This document shows positions 1-10,865 of a stretch of 64,000 nucleotides of DNA, in pieces. Origin of the DNA: Bacteroidales bacterium (GTDB lineage: Bacteria; Bacteroidota; Bacteroidia; Bacteroidales; UBA4417); assembly GCA_016707785.1 (NCBI GenBank), contig JADJGZ010000008.1, forward strand, positions 1 to 64,000, read 5' to 3'. The position numbers were made by a program, and so were the translations under genes. Below the pieces are notes generated by a model. It had not been told where the DNA came from. It ran no database searches and saw only the letters and a program-made list of their open reading frames with translations. Within the stretch, counting starts at the first letter, position 1. Each line of letters begins with the position of its first letter.

Positions 1-510
1 TTTCTGAGGCTGGATTTTGGGGATATTAGTACATATTGTTCGGTTTTATCATCCTTCCTGTACAACAGGTGAACTTCGTCAATCCTTTAAAATGGAATGG
101 CTGGATTATTTTCTGAAATATACCATTGAACTTTTGAAAACTCGACCAAATCTCATTATTTCCGGAGATTATAACATTTGCCATAAGGCCATTGATATCC
201 ACGACCCTGTACGCAATGCTACTAACAGCGGATTTCTCCCTGAAGAACGTGCCTGGGTGACCACTTTCCTTAATGTCGGATTCATCGACTCATTCAGGTA
301 TTTTATCAAAGAACCTCATCATTATTCTGGTAGTTATAGGGTTAATGCCAGGGAAAGGAATCTGGGCTAATATTGATTATCATATGGTCACGACCCTCTT
401 GAAAACCGAATGAAACGCGCCGCCATCCTCCCGATGGCAAAACACCCTATCATTGTCCCACATTACTGGAGATTGATTTTAAAGGCTGGAAGATTTCTTT
501 TTCAGCATAA
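1..510 (+). pseudogene. xth: Exodeoxyribonuclease III, 3' part, frameshifted
   Basis: This is the C-terminal half of an ExoIII/AP endonuclease (Xth) that enters from the left edge. Its reaction is Mg-dependent 3'-5' exonuclease and abasic-site cleavage in base excision repair. The longest open piece (17-370) carries the family stretch with ISGDYNICH, followed by NATNSGFLPEERAW. Downstream, in shifted frames, come the residues IDYHMV and RMKRAAILP and then a garbled form of the catalytic AKHSDHCP motif. At least three small indels are needed to read it through (near 40, near 400 and near 455), and the stop TAA then falls at 508-510. The product identity is clear but the exact boundaries are not. 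Sequence error is more likely than decay, because the next three genes are damaged in the same way. Confidence 0.7.
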
Positions 511-535
511 GCTTGATCTATGTTAATTCAAAAAT

Positions 536-1472
536 ATGAAACTAAAAACCTGCTTCTTTCCTGATCACTTAGGATCTCCATGAGTCTTATGTCATGTGTT
601 TCCAACAAAAAGGAGAATGATCTTGACGGCAGATGCAAATCTGAAAATGAACGCTTGTCGGCAAAGTCGACCCACCACCCAGGTGAATGAGCTCACTGCC
701 GAGAATCAAAAGATTAAAAAGATAACACAGGATGAAGGCTGATACTACTGAACTCATCCAAACTGCGGTACTCACAGCTGATTATGAAGATGGACAGGTC
801 CTGGTGAGATGCTAAAGGGCTCGAGCACAGGCAATGAGGAGGAAACCACAACGGATGGGGCTTACTGAATTTAAAGCGGCCCGGGATGACCTGCTGTCCA
901 GGAAGATAAACTCCGGTATTAAATTCAGAACTTGACCAGAAAGGGGAAGAACATGTTGGAACTTCAATCTGCAATAAGCAAAGAAAAGATTCAATCAACC
1001 AGGATTTGCGCAAAGCCGTTTGCCGATGCCCTGATGGGTTTCGAAGGAAAGGCCTTTAAGATGGAAGGAAGGACGGAAAGTTATGTTTCTAAGGAAGAAA
1101 GCTACTCTTCGCATCGGGAAAATGGGAGTTAGTGCTGAAGGCATCTCAGCATTAAAGAGAAATATCAAAAGTGCTGGAAAAAATAAGATATCAATGTGTG
1201 CTCATCGAAGGTCATACTGATAATGTGCCTTACAATGGTCCCGGACAAGTAAGGATAACTGGGATCTTGGTGAGATGCGGGTGACCTCTATTGTAAAATC
1301 ATCCTGGCCAATGCAAAATCGATCCTAAACGACTCCCACAGCAGGAAGAAGTGAATACCTGCCTGTGGACCCATCAAAAATTCAGCCCGGCCCGCGCCAA
1401 GAACAGGCGGACAGAAATCATCCTTACCCCAAGAAAGCTGGACGGATTACTGCAATCATCGGTGGAAATTAA
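536..1472 (+). pseudogene. OmpA-family lipoprotein with coiled coil, frameshifted
   Basis: This gene is reconstructed across several frames. A start at 536 gives a signal peptide ending in a lipobox-like Leu-Met-Ser-Cys, then a Glu/Lys/Asn-rich segment likely to be a coiled coil (about 600-1130). An OmpA/MotB peptidoglycan-binding domain follows at about 1190-1450, recognised from EGHTDNVPYNG and later ARAKNRRTEIIL. Such proteins anchor the outer membrane to peptidoglycan. About 310 codons would be normal for the family. Five or more small indels interrupt it, so no long open frame exists. The overlapping minus-strand open frames at 587-1013 have no recognisable content and are shadows. Confidence is good for the OmpA domain and moderate for the limits. 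Confidence 0.55.
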
Positions 1473-1577
1473 TGAATGCTGCATTCTTATTTGAAAGGCG
1501 ATTACTTTAAAAGATCTTTGAAATGAAAGGTGCCGGTGTTGGCGTGTTCCTTCAGCACAACGGTGCCAAATCAAATT

Positions 1578-2644
1578 ATGAGAGATCATTTTAGCAAAAA
1601 CTTGTTCTGGAAGATGGAACCATTTTCAAAGGGAAGTCCTTTGGTTATCAAAGCCTCCGTACAGGTGAAAGTCGTTTCAATACTTCAAAGACGGCTACCC
1701 TGAAAGCTTAACCGACCCGTCCTATGCTGGCCAGATCCGTGGCAACTTATCCCGCTTATTGGTAATTATGGCGTACCTATGAGTATTGAAGAGAACGGTA
1801 TGCTCAGATACCTTGAATCCGATCGGATACAGGTGAGTGGACTGATAGTTTCTGATTATTCCTTTGAATTTAGTCATTGGAATGCAGGTGAAAGTCTTTC
1901 AGATTGGTTGATACGAAACAAAATTCCCGCGATTTACGGGATCGATACAAGAGCATTAACGAAAATTATCAGGGAAAAAGGGGCGATGCTTGGGAAAATA
2001 GTTTTTGAAGGAGCTGATAATTGATTTTCTGGACCTAATGAACAGAATCTTGTTGATCAGGTAATGTAAAAGTACAGAGGTATGGAAATGGCAGGACAAA
2101 AATACTTCTGATCGATTGTGGTGTTAAGAATAATATTATCAGACATTTCCTTAAAAGAGACACTACGGTAATCCGCGTTCCATGGAATTTTGATTACCGG
2201 AATGAAGAATATGACGGACTGTTTATTTCAAATGGGCCAGGCAATCCAAAGATGTGTGTGGCAACCATTGAGCATCTTTCCTGGTCACTGAAGCAGGATA
2301 TTCCCATTTTTGGGATTTGTCTGGGTAATCAATTATTAGCACTGGCTTCAGGTGCTGATACCTATAAGCTGAAATATGGCCACCGAAGCCATAATCAACC
2401 CGTTTTGCAGGTTGGAACTAACCGAGCATTCATAACTTCCCAAAACCATGGGTTTGCTATTGATAACAAGAGCCTTGGAAATGACTGGGAGCCTTTCTTT
2501 ATTAACCTGAATGATGGAACAAATGAAGGAATCCGGCATAAAGCCCTTCCGGTTTTTTCTGTACAATTTCATCCTGAAGCATCCTCTGGCCCTACAGATA
2601 CCGAATACCTTTTTGATGAATTTATACAGAAAATAAGGCCATAA
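1578..2644 (+). CDS. carA: Carbamoyl-phosphate synthase small subunit, frameshifted
   Basis: This is the glutaminase subunit of carbamoyl-phosphate synthetase; it releases ammonia from glutamine for CarB at the head of pyrimidine and arginine synthesis. The N-terminal CPSase small-chain domain is spread over shifted frames at 1578-2035. It includes LVLEDGTIFKGKSFGY and later IPAIYGIDTRALTKIIREKG. The class I glutaminase domain follows: LLIDCGVKNNIIRH, the nucleophile loop GICLGNQ with its Cys, SQNHGFAID, and the His/Glu pair in VQFHPEASSGPTDT. The reconstructed length of about 355 codons is normal. Indels are needed near 1604, near 1695, near 1745 and near 2030-2090. carB follows after 124 nt, which is the usual order. 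The gene is likely intact in the organism and damaged here by consensus error. Confidence 0.8.
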
Positions 2645-2768
2645 TAAATGAAATGGTTTTCGGAATGTATTTAAACAGAGATCACCATTTTATATACAAC
2701 ACACCTGGTGGTAAATAGAATTTCATAAAGAAAAATAATTTTAACAAAATTCAAAATACTAATTGGTA

Positions 2769-5700
2769 ATGAAGAAAGTCCTGGTACTTTGCAGTGGCGC
2801 TCTCAAGATTGGAGAAGCAGGTGAGTTTGACTATAGCGGTTCACAAGCTCTGAAAGCACTGAGGGAAGAAGGCATCTTCTCCATTCTCATCAATCCTAAT
2901 ATTGCCACAGTTCAAACCTCTGAGGGTATAGCTGACAAAATTTACTTTCTGCCTGTTACCCCATTCTTTGTTGAAAAGTCAGAAAAAGATAGGCCTGATG
3001 GTAACCTCCTTTGCCTTTGGAGGACAAACAGCACTCAACTGTGGTGTAGAACTTTATCAGTCAGGAATACCTGAAAATATGGAGTTGAGGTGATGGGTAC
3101 CGGTAAGTGCCATTATGGAAACTGAAGACCGTGAACTTTTCGCTCAAAAGCTACACAGTATTAATGTAAAGACCCCAAAAAGCATTGCAGTTACTTCCAT
3201 TGAAGCAGCCCTGGAAGCATCGGATGAACTTGGTTTTCCAATCATCGTAAGGGCTGCTTATACTCTTGGTGGTCAAGGTTCAGGTTTCTGCTATAATAGG
3301 GACGAATTGCTGAAGCTGGCTGATAAAGCCTTCTCCTACTCCAACCAGATTTTGGTGGAAGAATCTCTTAAAGGCTGGAAAGAGGTGGAATATGAAGTGG
3401 TACGCGATCGTTACGACAACTGTATCACTGTCTGCAATATGGAGAATTTTGATCCATTAGGAATTCATACCGGGGAAAGTATTGTAGTAGCGCCCTCACA
3501 AACACTTACCAATAATGAGTATCATAAACTTCGCCGACTGGCGATCCAGATTGTAAGGAGTGTTGGGATAGTTGGTGAATGTAATGTTCAGTATGCTTTA
3601 GATCCGCAGTCAGAAGATTATCGGGTAATAGAGGTGAATGCCCGACTTTCACGTTCCTCAGCGCTGGCTTCCAAAGCTACCGGATACCCTTTAGCTTTTG
3701 TGGCAGCCAAACTGGCTATGGGTTATGGCCTGCATGAATTGAAAAATAGTGTAACCCGCACTACTACTGCCTTTTTTGAACCAGCCCTTGACTACATAGT
3801 GGTTAAAATTCCTCGTTGGGATCTCAATAAATTTATGGGAGTATCCAAAGAGATTGGATCCAGCATGAAAAGTGTCGGAGAAATTATGGCAATTGGCAGG
3901 ACCTTCGAGGAGGCTATTCAGAAAGGTCTGCGTATGGTAGGGCAGGGGACTCATGGATTCGTTGGCAATAGTGATATTGAGTTCACTGATATTGAGAAAG
4001 CCCTCTCTGAACCTACAGATATGCGCATATACTCAATAGCCAGTGCATTTGAGGCTGGTTACAGTGTTGAGAAAATCCATGAACTCACACGTATTGATAA
4101 CTGGTTCCTGGTGAAGTTAAGAGGAATCTACGAAACCATGCAGGAGCTTAGTAAATATCAGCATTTAGATGAACTGGAAACTGATTTTTTATTGCATTGC
4201 AAACAACAAGGATTCTCTGATTTCCAAATTGCCCGTTATGTGCTCAAATCCCCGGGTAACCTGAAGGCTGCTCTTCTGAAAGTGCGTATTTTAAGGAAGC
4301 AGCTTGGGATTGTACCCTATATCAAACAAATTGATACGCTGTCTGCTGAATACCCTGCATTAACGAATTATTTGTACCTGACCTATAATGCCACAGAACA
4401 TGATATTATTTGTGAACGCGATAATAAATCTGTGATTGTTTTAGGGTCTGGTGCTTACCGGATTGGTAGTTCTGTTGAATTCGACTGGTGTTCCGTTAAT
4501 GCACTGGCCACAGCAAGAAAAGAAGGTTACAGGGGGGTGATGATTAATTTCAATCCCGAAACCGTTAGTACTGACTATGATACTTGCGACAGGCTTTATT
4601 TTGATGAGCTCTCCTTTGAACGCACGATGGATATCATCGACCTGGAACAACCTTTTGGGGTGATCGTTTCAACCGGGGGGCAGATCGCCAATAACCTGGC
4701 AATGCGGCTTCATGAACAACAGGTCCCTATTCTTGGAACTTCACCTGAAAGTATTGATAGTGCTGAAAACCGGCATAAATTCTCATCCTTACTCGACAGT
4801 CTCGATATTGATCAACCCCGATGGAAAGAGCTTTCAAACCTTGAAGAAATACATCGCTTTGTTGAGGATGTGGGTTTTCCTGTACTGATCAGGCCTTCGT
4901 ATGTGCTTTCGGGTGCCGCAATGAACGTAGTTTCCAATGAACAGGAGCTTGATTTTTTCCTAACCCTGGCTGCGAAAGTCTCCAAGGAATACCCGGTGGT
5001 TGTGTCGGAATTTGTGCAAAATGCAAAGGAAATTGAGATTGATGCGGTTGCTGATAAAGGCGAAATCCTTGCCCTATGCCATCTCTGAGCACATTGAATT
5101 TGCTGGTGTACATTCAGGCGACGCCACAATGGTGTTTCCTGCCCAGAAGATGTATTTTGAAACAGCCAGGAGGATCAAGAGGATTTCCGCGATATTGCCC
5201 GTTCCCTCAATATCTGTGGGCCTTTCAATATGCAGTTCCTGGCCAAGGATAATGATATCAGGGTAATCGAATGTAACCTGAGAGCTTCCCGCTCATTCCC
5301 TTTTGTTTCTAAGGTGATAAAAGTGAATTTTTATTGAACTGGCTACAAAGGTGATGTTGGGGATTCGGTTGTTAAACCTGAAAGAGCGCTTTTGATCTGG
5401 ATTACATTGGAGTTAAAGCCTCACAGTTCTCCTTCTCGCGATTGCAGGCTGCCGACCCGGTTCTTGGTGTTGAAATGGCATCAACCGGTGAAGTAGGATG
5501 TATTGGTGAAAATTATTACGAAACACTTTTAAAAGCAATGCTTTCGGTTGGATATAAAATTCCAAAGAAAAATATTCTGCTTTCAACCGGTGATGCCCGT
5601 TCAAAAGTCGAATTGCTACAAAGTGCAAGAATGCTAAAGGAGAGAGGGTTCCATCTATTTGCTACACGCGGCACTGTTGCTTTCCTGGAAGAAAATGGCG

Positions 5701-5966
5701 TGGATTCTACCATGCTGCATTGGCCTGATGAAGATGCTCAGCCAAATATCCTGGATTATCTAAGGGAACGCAAAATAGACCTGGTGATAAATATTCCGAA
5801 AAATTTATCCCGCACTGAATTAGCTAACGACTATACCATAAGAAGATCAGCAGTGGATTTTAATATACCACTCATTACAAATGCGCGACTTGCCAGTGCA
5901 TTTCTTTATGCAATCTGTAAACTCGATCTTGAGGATCTGGTGATAAAAAGCTGGGACGAATATTAG
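2769..5966 (+). CDS. carB: Carbamoyl-phosphate synthase large subunit, frameshifted
   Basis: CarB makes carbamoyl phosphate from bicarbonate, two ATP and CarA-derived ammonia. The start ATG at 2769 gives MKKVLVLCSGALKIGEAGEFDYSGSQA, the first phosphate-binding loop. Frame changes follow near 2990 and 3085, then a long clean frame (3115-5088) covers the first ATP-grasp domain, the oligomerisation region and the start of the second half (SVIVLGSGAYRIGSSVEFD). More frame changes near 5085, 5190, 5330 and 5390 lie in the second ATP-grasp domain (FAGVHSGDATMVFPAQ, then VIECNLRASRSFPFVSK). The last 170 residues (5442-5966) are the MGS-like allosteric domain. The total span of about 1065 codons is the usual size. 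Clean domain order with scattered indels argues for sequence error rather than a pseudogene. Confidence 0.85.
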
Positions 5967-6094
5967 GATTTTATCCTTAACACTGGTACGCTTCTGCCAT
6001 TTCTTTCAGTTTCTGCAGTCATAGCCATTGGCTAAGAATGATAGTACTGCTCATGTTTATTTCAGCAGAATTAAGGAAAACGCCTGAAAGCCAG

Positions 6095-6568
6095 TTATCT
6101 TGGGTGCTTCATGATCATCATGAGCAATGCCAATAGGGGAGTGAACCAGGCAACAAAGCCCCAAATATTCCATTGACGAACTAATTTCATTAAGGGAAAC
6201 CATTCATTTTCGGTAGCTATCCCCCCTTTTTCAGTCAGAGACCTTATTTTTCTTTGAATGGGTGCCAGCATGGCAGAAAATGCAAAACCGGAGATCAGTA
6301 TCAGTACCAGTGACCATAAAATCCAACCTGTTCCAAAAATAGAATATCCGCCATGCATGGCAGCCCCGATGCCAGCAATAATCAGGATAGAAACAGAAGG
6401 AATTGTAAAAATCCTGTCTGCCTTAATAATGCCTTTTATAGTATGATGGATTATACTGAAGTCACGGGTTTTCAGTGCAAAACGAAGCCAGAAAATGCCA
6501 ATGGTGATATTTCCCATGAAAACGATCACGGAAAATAAATGTAATATTTTAAGGATTGAGTATCCCAT
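6095..6568 (-). CDS. Small integral membrane protein, DUF2269-like
   Basis: This is a 157-residue protein with four predicted membrane segments (about residues 5-28, 55-72, 80-100 and 135-153) separated by short basic loops. The start MGYSILKILHLFSVIVFMGNITIGIFW resembles the DUF2269 family of predicted bacterial membrane proteins, whose function is unknown. It stands alone on the minus strand between carB and the M16 protease, so the context gives no role. Membrane location is clear from the hydrophobic pattern; the family name is from memory and is moderately sure. Confidence 0.6.
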   Translation of the reverse strand: MGYSILKILHLFSVIVFMGNITIGIFWLRFALKTRDFSIIHHTIKGIIKADRIFTIPSVSILIIAGIGAAMHGGYSIFGTGWILWSLVLILISGFAFSAMLAPIQRKIRSLTEKGGIATENEWFPLMKLVRQWNIWGFVAWFTPLLALLMMIMKHPR

Positions 6569-6830
6569 AGGATTTTTGAATGTTTAAAATGAGTGAATAA
6601 CAATATTGTTTCCGGGATTATATCCCTGGGTCCATCAGAGTGTGGATGCATACTTAAACAACCTATTTTTTAAAAAGTTCCCTATAATTCATTAATTATT
6701 ATTGATTTTGAAAAATAAACTGAAACATCTTGAAACGCCTAATGGAGATGCCCATCAAAAGTAGGTGGAAACTGAATCAGTGATAGGAAAAATACGTAAG
6801 TTTGAAGCTATTAACTTTATACATTTCATC

Positions 6831-9776
6831 ATGAAAAATCAGGTCATTCTTTTAATTTTAGGGTTGCTGCTTTTTACCGCACAAAGCTTGCTGGCGCAAA
6901 AAACCTACAAATACGAATCTGTACCGGGCGACCCTATTGGTACTCGTATTTACACACTTGAAAATGGATTGAAAGTCTACCTTTCCGTATATACTGAATC
7001 ACCACGTATCCAGACGGCTGTTGCTGTGCGCACAGGTAGTAAGAATGATCCTGCTGACAATACCGGGCTTTCACACTATCTGGAACATATGATGTTCAAA
7101 GGGACCACACATTTTGGAACTTCAGATTATGGAAAGGAAGCACCCCTGCTTAGACAGATTGAAGCGCTTTTTGAAGAGTACCGACAAACTGCTGATACGC
7201 TGAAAAGAAAGGAGATTTATAAGCAAATCGACCTGGTATCAGCCGAAGCTGCCAAATATGCGATTGCCAATGAATATGATAAACTTCTTTCGGTGATCGG
7301 TGCCAAAGGAACAAATGCATTCACAGGAAGTGAACAAACTGTTTATATCAACGACATTCCTTCGAATCAGATAGAAAAATGGTTAAAAATTGAAAGTGAC
7401 CGTTTTGCAAACCCGGTTTTCCGCATTTTCCATACTGAGTTAGAAACGGTTTATGAAGAGAAAAATATGAGTCTCGACCGTGATTCAGATAAATTATGGG
7501 AGGCTATGTATGCCGGGTTGTATCGGAAACACCCATACGGTACTCAAACAACCATTGGTACAATCGATCATTTAAAGAATCCTTCCTTAAAGCGGTTAAG
7601 AGAATACTATGAAGAGCGCTATGCTCCTAATAATATGGCTTTAATCATGGCTGGCGATTTTGATCCTGATTTGACTATTGCATTGATTGATAAATATTTT
7701 GGTGTGCTAAATAAAAGAAAGGTTGCAAGCTTTAAATCCCCGTCTGAAACTGAACTCAATAATCCTTTGGTTAAGGAAGTTATTGGTCCCGATGCGGAAA
7801 GTATTGCCATCGGCTTCAGAACAGGAGGTGTGCATACTCCTGATGCAAACTTGCTTGATATTGCATCCGAAATTCTATCAAATGGGAAAGCAGGACTCAT
7901 TGATATTAATCTGAACCTGGGACAAAAAGTACTTTCAGCGAATGCAGGAGCTGATATTCAGGCTGATTATTCCGCTCTTATATTATCAGGAAAACCTAAA
8001 ACAGGGCAAAGTCTGGATGAAGTGAAGGATCTTCTTTTATCTCAGCTGGAATTGCTCAAAAATGGTGAATTTTCGGAATCACTTATTCCGGCTATTATCA
8101 ATAACAGGAAGTTAAGTAAGATCCGTCAACAGGAGAGTAATATGTCACGTGCAATGGCCATTGCCGGGATCTTTGTAACAGAGCAGCCTTATAGTGAAAT
8201 GGTAAATGAAATTGAAATCTTGTCCAAAATAACCAAAAAGGAAGTTGTCGATTTTGCCAAAAAATCATTCAATAGTAATTATGTGATCGTCTACAAGCGA
8301 ACCGGGACTGATGAAGAGGTTAAAAAGGTTTCAAAGCCGGAAATCACTCCGGTCGTTATGCAAAGGGATAAAGAGAGTACTTTCTTTACTGAGGTTTCTT
8401 CAATGAAATCAGCTGAAATTAAACCTCTTTTCCTTTCATACGAGAATGATATAAAGAAAATTAAGTTGACAAATGGATTGAATGTTATGTATGTGCCAAA
8501 TACAGAAAGCAGTCTGTTTAATCTATACTACTATTACAATATGGGAAGCCAGAGTGACCCAAAACTGGCAATTGCTGTAAATTATCTTTCATACCTGGGA
8601 ACCTCTGATATAAAAGCTGAACAACTAAAGCAGGAATTCTACAAACTTGGATGCAGTTATTCAGTTAATGTAAATAATGAAGACCTGTATATCAGCCTCA
8701 GTGGACTCTATGAGAATTTATCAAAAGCATTAGGTTTACTTGACCAATTGATTTCTCGGGCAGTGCCTGATGATAAGGCTTTAAAAAATCTTGTTGATGA
8801 TATTTTAAAATCAAGGAGGGATAATAAACTAAACAAGAATATTATACGCCAGGCCTTATCCAATTATGGTGTTTATGGGTCTAAATCACCATTCACCAAT
8901 ATATTGAGCGAAGAGGATTTAAAGCAGCTAAATGCTGAGGAATTGGTAGGTAAAATTCATGAATTAATGTCGTTTCAACATGAGATATTGTATTATGGAC
9001 CAGTATTTATGGGCAACACTGGAAAGGCTGTTTCAAATAAGACGAAAGAAAAGAATACTTTTTCTATCATAATGGAAAATCATGTGATTCCAAAAACATT
9101 GAATCCTGTTCCTAATGTTGTCAGATTTGATCAATTACCTACAACTGAGAATAAGGTATTCGTTGTTGATTATAATATGAAGCAGGTAGATATTGTTTTC
9201 CACGCCTTATCAGGGAAATATAACTTGACTGAATATCCGTTGATCAGGATGTTCAATGAGTATTTTGGTGCCGGTATGAATTCAATAGTATTTCAGGAAA
9301 TCAGGGAAGCTAAAGCTTTGGCATATTCATCAACTGCTGCATATAGAATTCCATCCAATGAAGTAGAGAATAATACTGTTTTTGCATTTGTTGGAACACA
9401 AAATGACAAAATGGGAGATGCTCTTGATGCTATGCTATCATTGTTCAATGATATGCCTCTTTCCGAAAAAAGTTTTGCTGCTGCGAAAGAAGGGATTATG
9501 AATCAAATTAGTTCAGAGCGGATTACAAAATCGAGAATAATCTTCAATTATCTGAACGCAAGAAAAATGGGGTATGATCATGATATCAGGAAGAATGTTT
9601 TTGAGAAGGTTCCTGAATTTTCATTTGAAGAAATAAAGAAATTTCAACAGATGAACTTGAAGGATAAAACATTCACTATCCTGGTTGTAGGTGATACGAA
9701 AAAGATGGACCTTGAAAAACTTTCAAAATATGGGAAAATCGAATTTCTTGATCTGCAGAATATCTTTGGATATTAA
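6831..9776 (+). CDS. M16 family zinc metalloprotease, exported
   Basis: The protein has 981 residues. The ATG at 6831 gives a clean signal peptide (MKNQVILLILGLLLFTAQSLLAQ), so the longer open frame from 6765 is not used. The first M16 domain holds the inverted zinc motif HYLEH at about residue 85, with the distal Glu expected in the ELETVYEEKNMSLDRD stretch. The second half (from about residue 540) is a non-catalytic M16 repeat that ends before the stop. This two-repeat layout is the usual processing-peptidase/insulinase form in which both halves enclose peptide substrates. The likely site is the periplasm. The stop codon overlaps the stop of the convergent gene at 9773, sharing TTAA. The substrate is not deducible. 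Confidence 0.9.
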   Translation: MKNQVILLILGLLLFTAQSLLAQKTYKYESVPGDPIGTRIYTLENGLKVYLSVYTESPRIQTAVAVRTGSKNDPADNTGLSHYLEHMMFKGTTHFGTSDYGKEAPLLRQIEALFEEYRQTADTLKRKEIYKQIDLVSAEAAKYAIANEYDKLLSVIGAKGTNAFTGSEQTVYINDIPSNQIEKWLKIESDRFANPVFRIFHTELETVYEEKNMSLDRDSDKLWEAMYAGLYRKHPYGTQTTIGTIDHLKNPSLKRLREYYEERYAPNNMALIMAGDFDPDLTIALIDKYFGVLNKRKVASFKSPSETELNNPLVKEVIGPDAESIAIGFRTGGVHTPDANLLDIASEILSNGKAGLIDINLNLGQKVLSANAGADIQADYSALILSGKPKTGQSLDEVKDLLLSQLELLKNGEFSESLIPAIINNRKLSKIRQQESNMSRAMAIAGIFVTEQPYSEMVNEIEILSKITKKEVVDFAKKSFNSNYVIVYKRTGTDEEVKKVSKPEITPVVMQRDKESTFFTEVSSMKSAEIKPLFLSYENDIKKIKLTNGLNVMYVPNTESSLFNLYYYYNMGSQSDPKLAIAVNYLSYLGTSDIKAEQLKQEFYKLGCSYSVNVNNEDLYISLSGLYENLSKALGLLDQLISRAVPDDKALKNLVDDILKSRRDNKLNKNIIRQALSNYGVYGSKSPFTNILSEEDLKQLNAEELVGKIHELMSFQHEILYYGPVFMGNTGKAVSNKTKEKNTFSIIMENHVIPKTLNPVPNVVRFDQLPTTENKVFVVDYNMKQVDIVFHALSGKYNLTEYPLIRMFNEYFGAGMNSIVFQEIREAKALAYSSTAAYRIPSNEVENNTVFAFVGTQNDKMGDALDAMLSLFNDMPLSEKSFAAAKEGIMNQISSERITKSRIIFNYLNARKMGYDHDIRKNVFEKVPEFSFEEIKKFQQMNLKDKTFTILVVGDTKKMDLEKLSKYGKIEFLDLQNIFGY

Positions 9777-10756
9777 TCCTGTAGCAGAAATTTGATGTAG
9801 TGATTTCCGAAACTATTGGAAATTGTCAATAACCATATTCCTGGTTGAAAATTAGATGTGGAGAAGGTGAACTCCTGTTGATTTTCTTTATCCAATTGTA
9901 AAACTTTCTGTCCTGAAATATCATAAACAGCAGCCCGGGTTACTCCGGGCTGTTTACTTGAAAACTTAACAATTGCAATATTTGAGGCTTCATCCAGGTA
10001 AAAAGATGGCTTGAATGTCAGCTGAAATGGTTCTGGTACGTATGTAGTGAGGCTGGGTTCAAATATATATACCATACCCTCCTCCGGCATGCCTTCAAGA
10101 TAAACTAATGATTTCGACATGGAAGTGTCAGGAGCAAAAGCAAAACTGGTCAACAATACACTATACAATACTTCGTTGGCTTCCGGTATTGAAAATCTGA
10201 TACCACTCAGTGGCCCGGGATGTCCTCCAAAACACGCGGGTGTCGATGGAGATTGTCCCATCCCAAAATGATATTCAATGGTTCCTGAAGATTCATAAAG
10301 CCAAACCTGGAAATTGATATAGTCATCAGGCCCGCCTCCTTTCAAACTGCATTCCTTAAATTGTATCTTCATAACAACTGCCCCGGCACATCCTCCTGAT
10401 TCATAAGAAATGGCTGGTGTATGATTGATATAATCACCATAAAGATCTGCACCAAATGGAATAATTGATTTCAAGGTATCAAGATGGGTCGCATCATCCC
10501 CGAAATATATTTCACCATTACTTGAAATATGAAGTTTTGTGTATACGCGTCCTGCGAACCTGAATTGAAAACCAATGGGAATATCGGAATAAAGTGTGTC
10601 ATCGAATGCCTCATTCAGGGCAAGGAAATTACCCCCAATCTCTACATAGGGAATAGAAGTAAAATTGAACCAATAAGATTGGCCTGAACTTCTTGAGGGT
10701 AAAAGAGTGAAAATTAGGGTAATGGGTATGAGTGCCAGAAGTAAGAACTTGCGCAT
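9773..10756 (-). CDS. Secreted protein with T9SS C-terminal sorting domain
   Basis: This is a 327-residue exported protein that begins with a signal peptide (MRKFLLLALIPITLIFTLLPSRSSGQS). The middle (about 30-240) is rich in Gly, Ser and aromatic residues and probably forms a beta-sandwich. It includes an IPFGADLYGDYIN stretch of the kind seen in MAM/laminin-G-like surface modules of Bacteroidota. The last 80 residues (YDISGQKVLQLD, then PGIWLLTISNSFGNHYIKFLL) form a type A T9SS sorting domain, so the mature protein is probably released or attached to the cell surface. The gene stands alone, convergent to the M16 gene. The substrate or ligand is unknown. Confidence 0.75.
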   Translation of the reverse strand: MRKFLLLALIPITLIFTLLPSRSSGQSYWFNFTSIPYVEIGGNFLALNEAFDDTLYSDIPIGFQFRFAGRVYTKLHISSNGEIYFGDDATHLDTLKSIIPFGADLYGDYINHTPAISYESGGCAGAVVMKIQFKECSLKGGGPDDYINFQVWLYESSGTIEYHFGMGQSPSTPACFGGHPGPLSGIRFSIPEANEVLYSVLLTSFAFAPDTSMSKSLVYLEGMPEEGMVYIFEPSLTTYVPEPFQLTFKPSFYLDEASNIAIVKFSSKQPGVTRAAVYDISGQKVLQLDKENQQEFTFSTSNFQPGIWLLTISNSFGNHYIKFLLQD

Positions 10757-10865
10757 AGATAAGTGCTTTATGGGAAAACAAGGTGCTGAATCAAATGTTC
10801 AAAAAGAAAATGCATCCAGGCATCCAAACCATCTATTGCTCATGTATTCATTCGCATGTTATAGA

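Noticed and set aside
587..1013. Minus-strand open frames of 62-99 residues
   Set aside because: They overlap a frameshifted OmpA-family lipoprotein and show no family motif.
932..1132. Plus-strand 66-residue open frame
   Set aside because: It is one readable piece of the coiled-coil segment of the broken OmpA-family gene, not a separate gene.
3115..5088. A split carB made of several separate proteins
   Set aside because: Domain order is continuous across the frame changes and matches one 1065-codon gene.
4812..5129. Minus-strand frames of 105 and 74 residues
   Set aside because: They are shadows of carB; the composition has no signal or domain.
6765..6830. Longer start for the M16 protease
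   Set aside because: The extra 22 residues precede a normal signal peptide at 6831.
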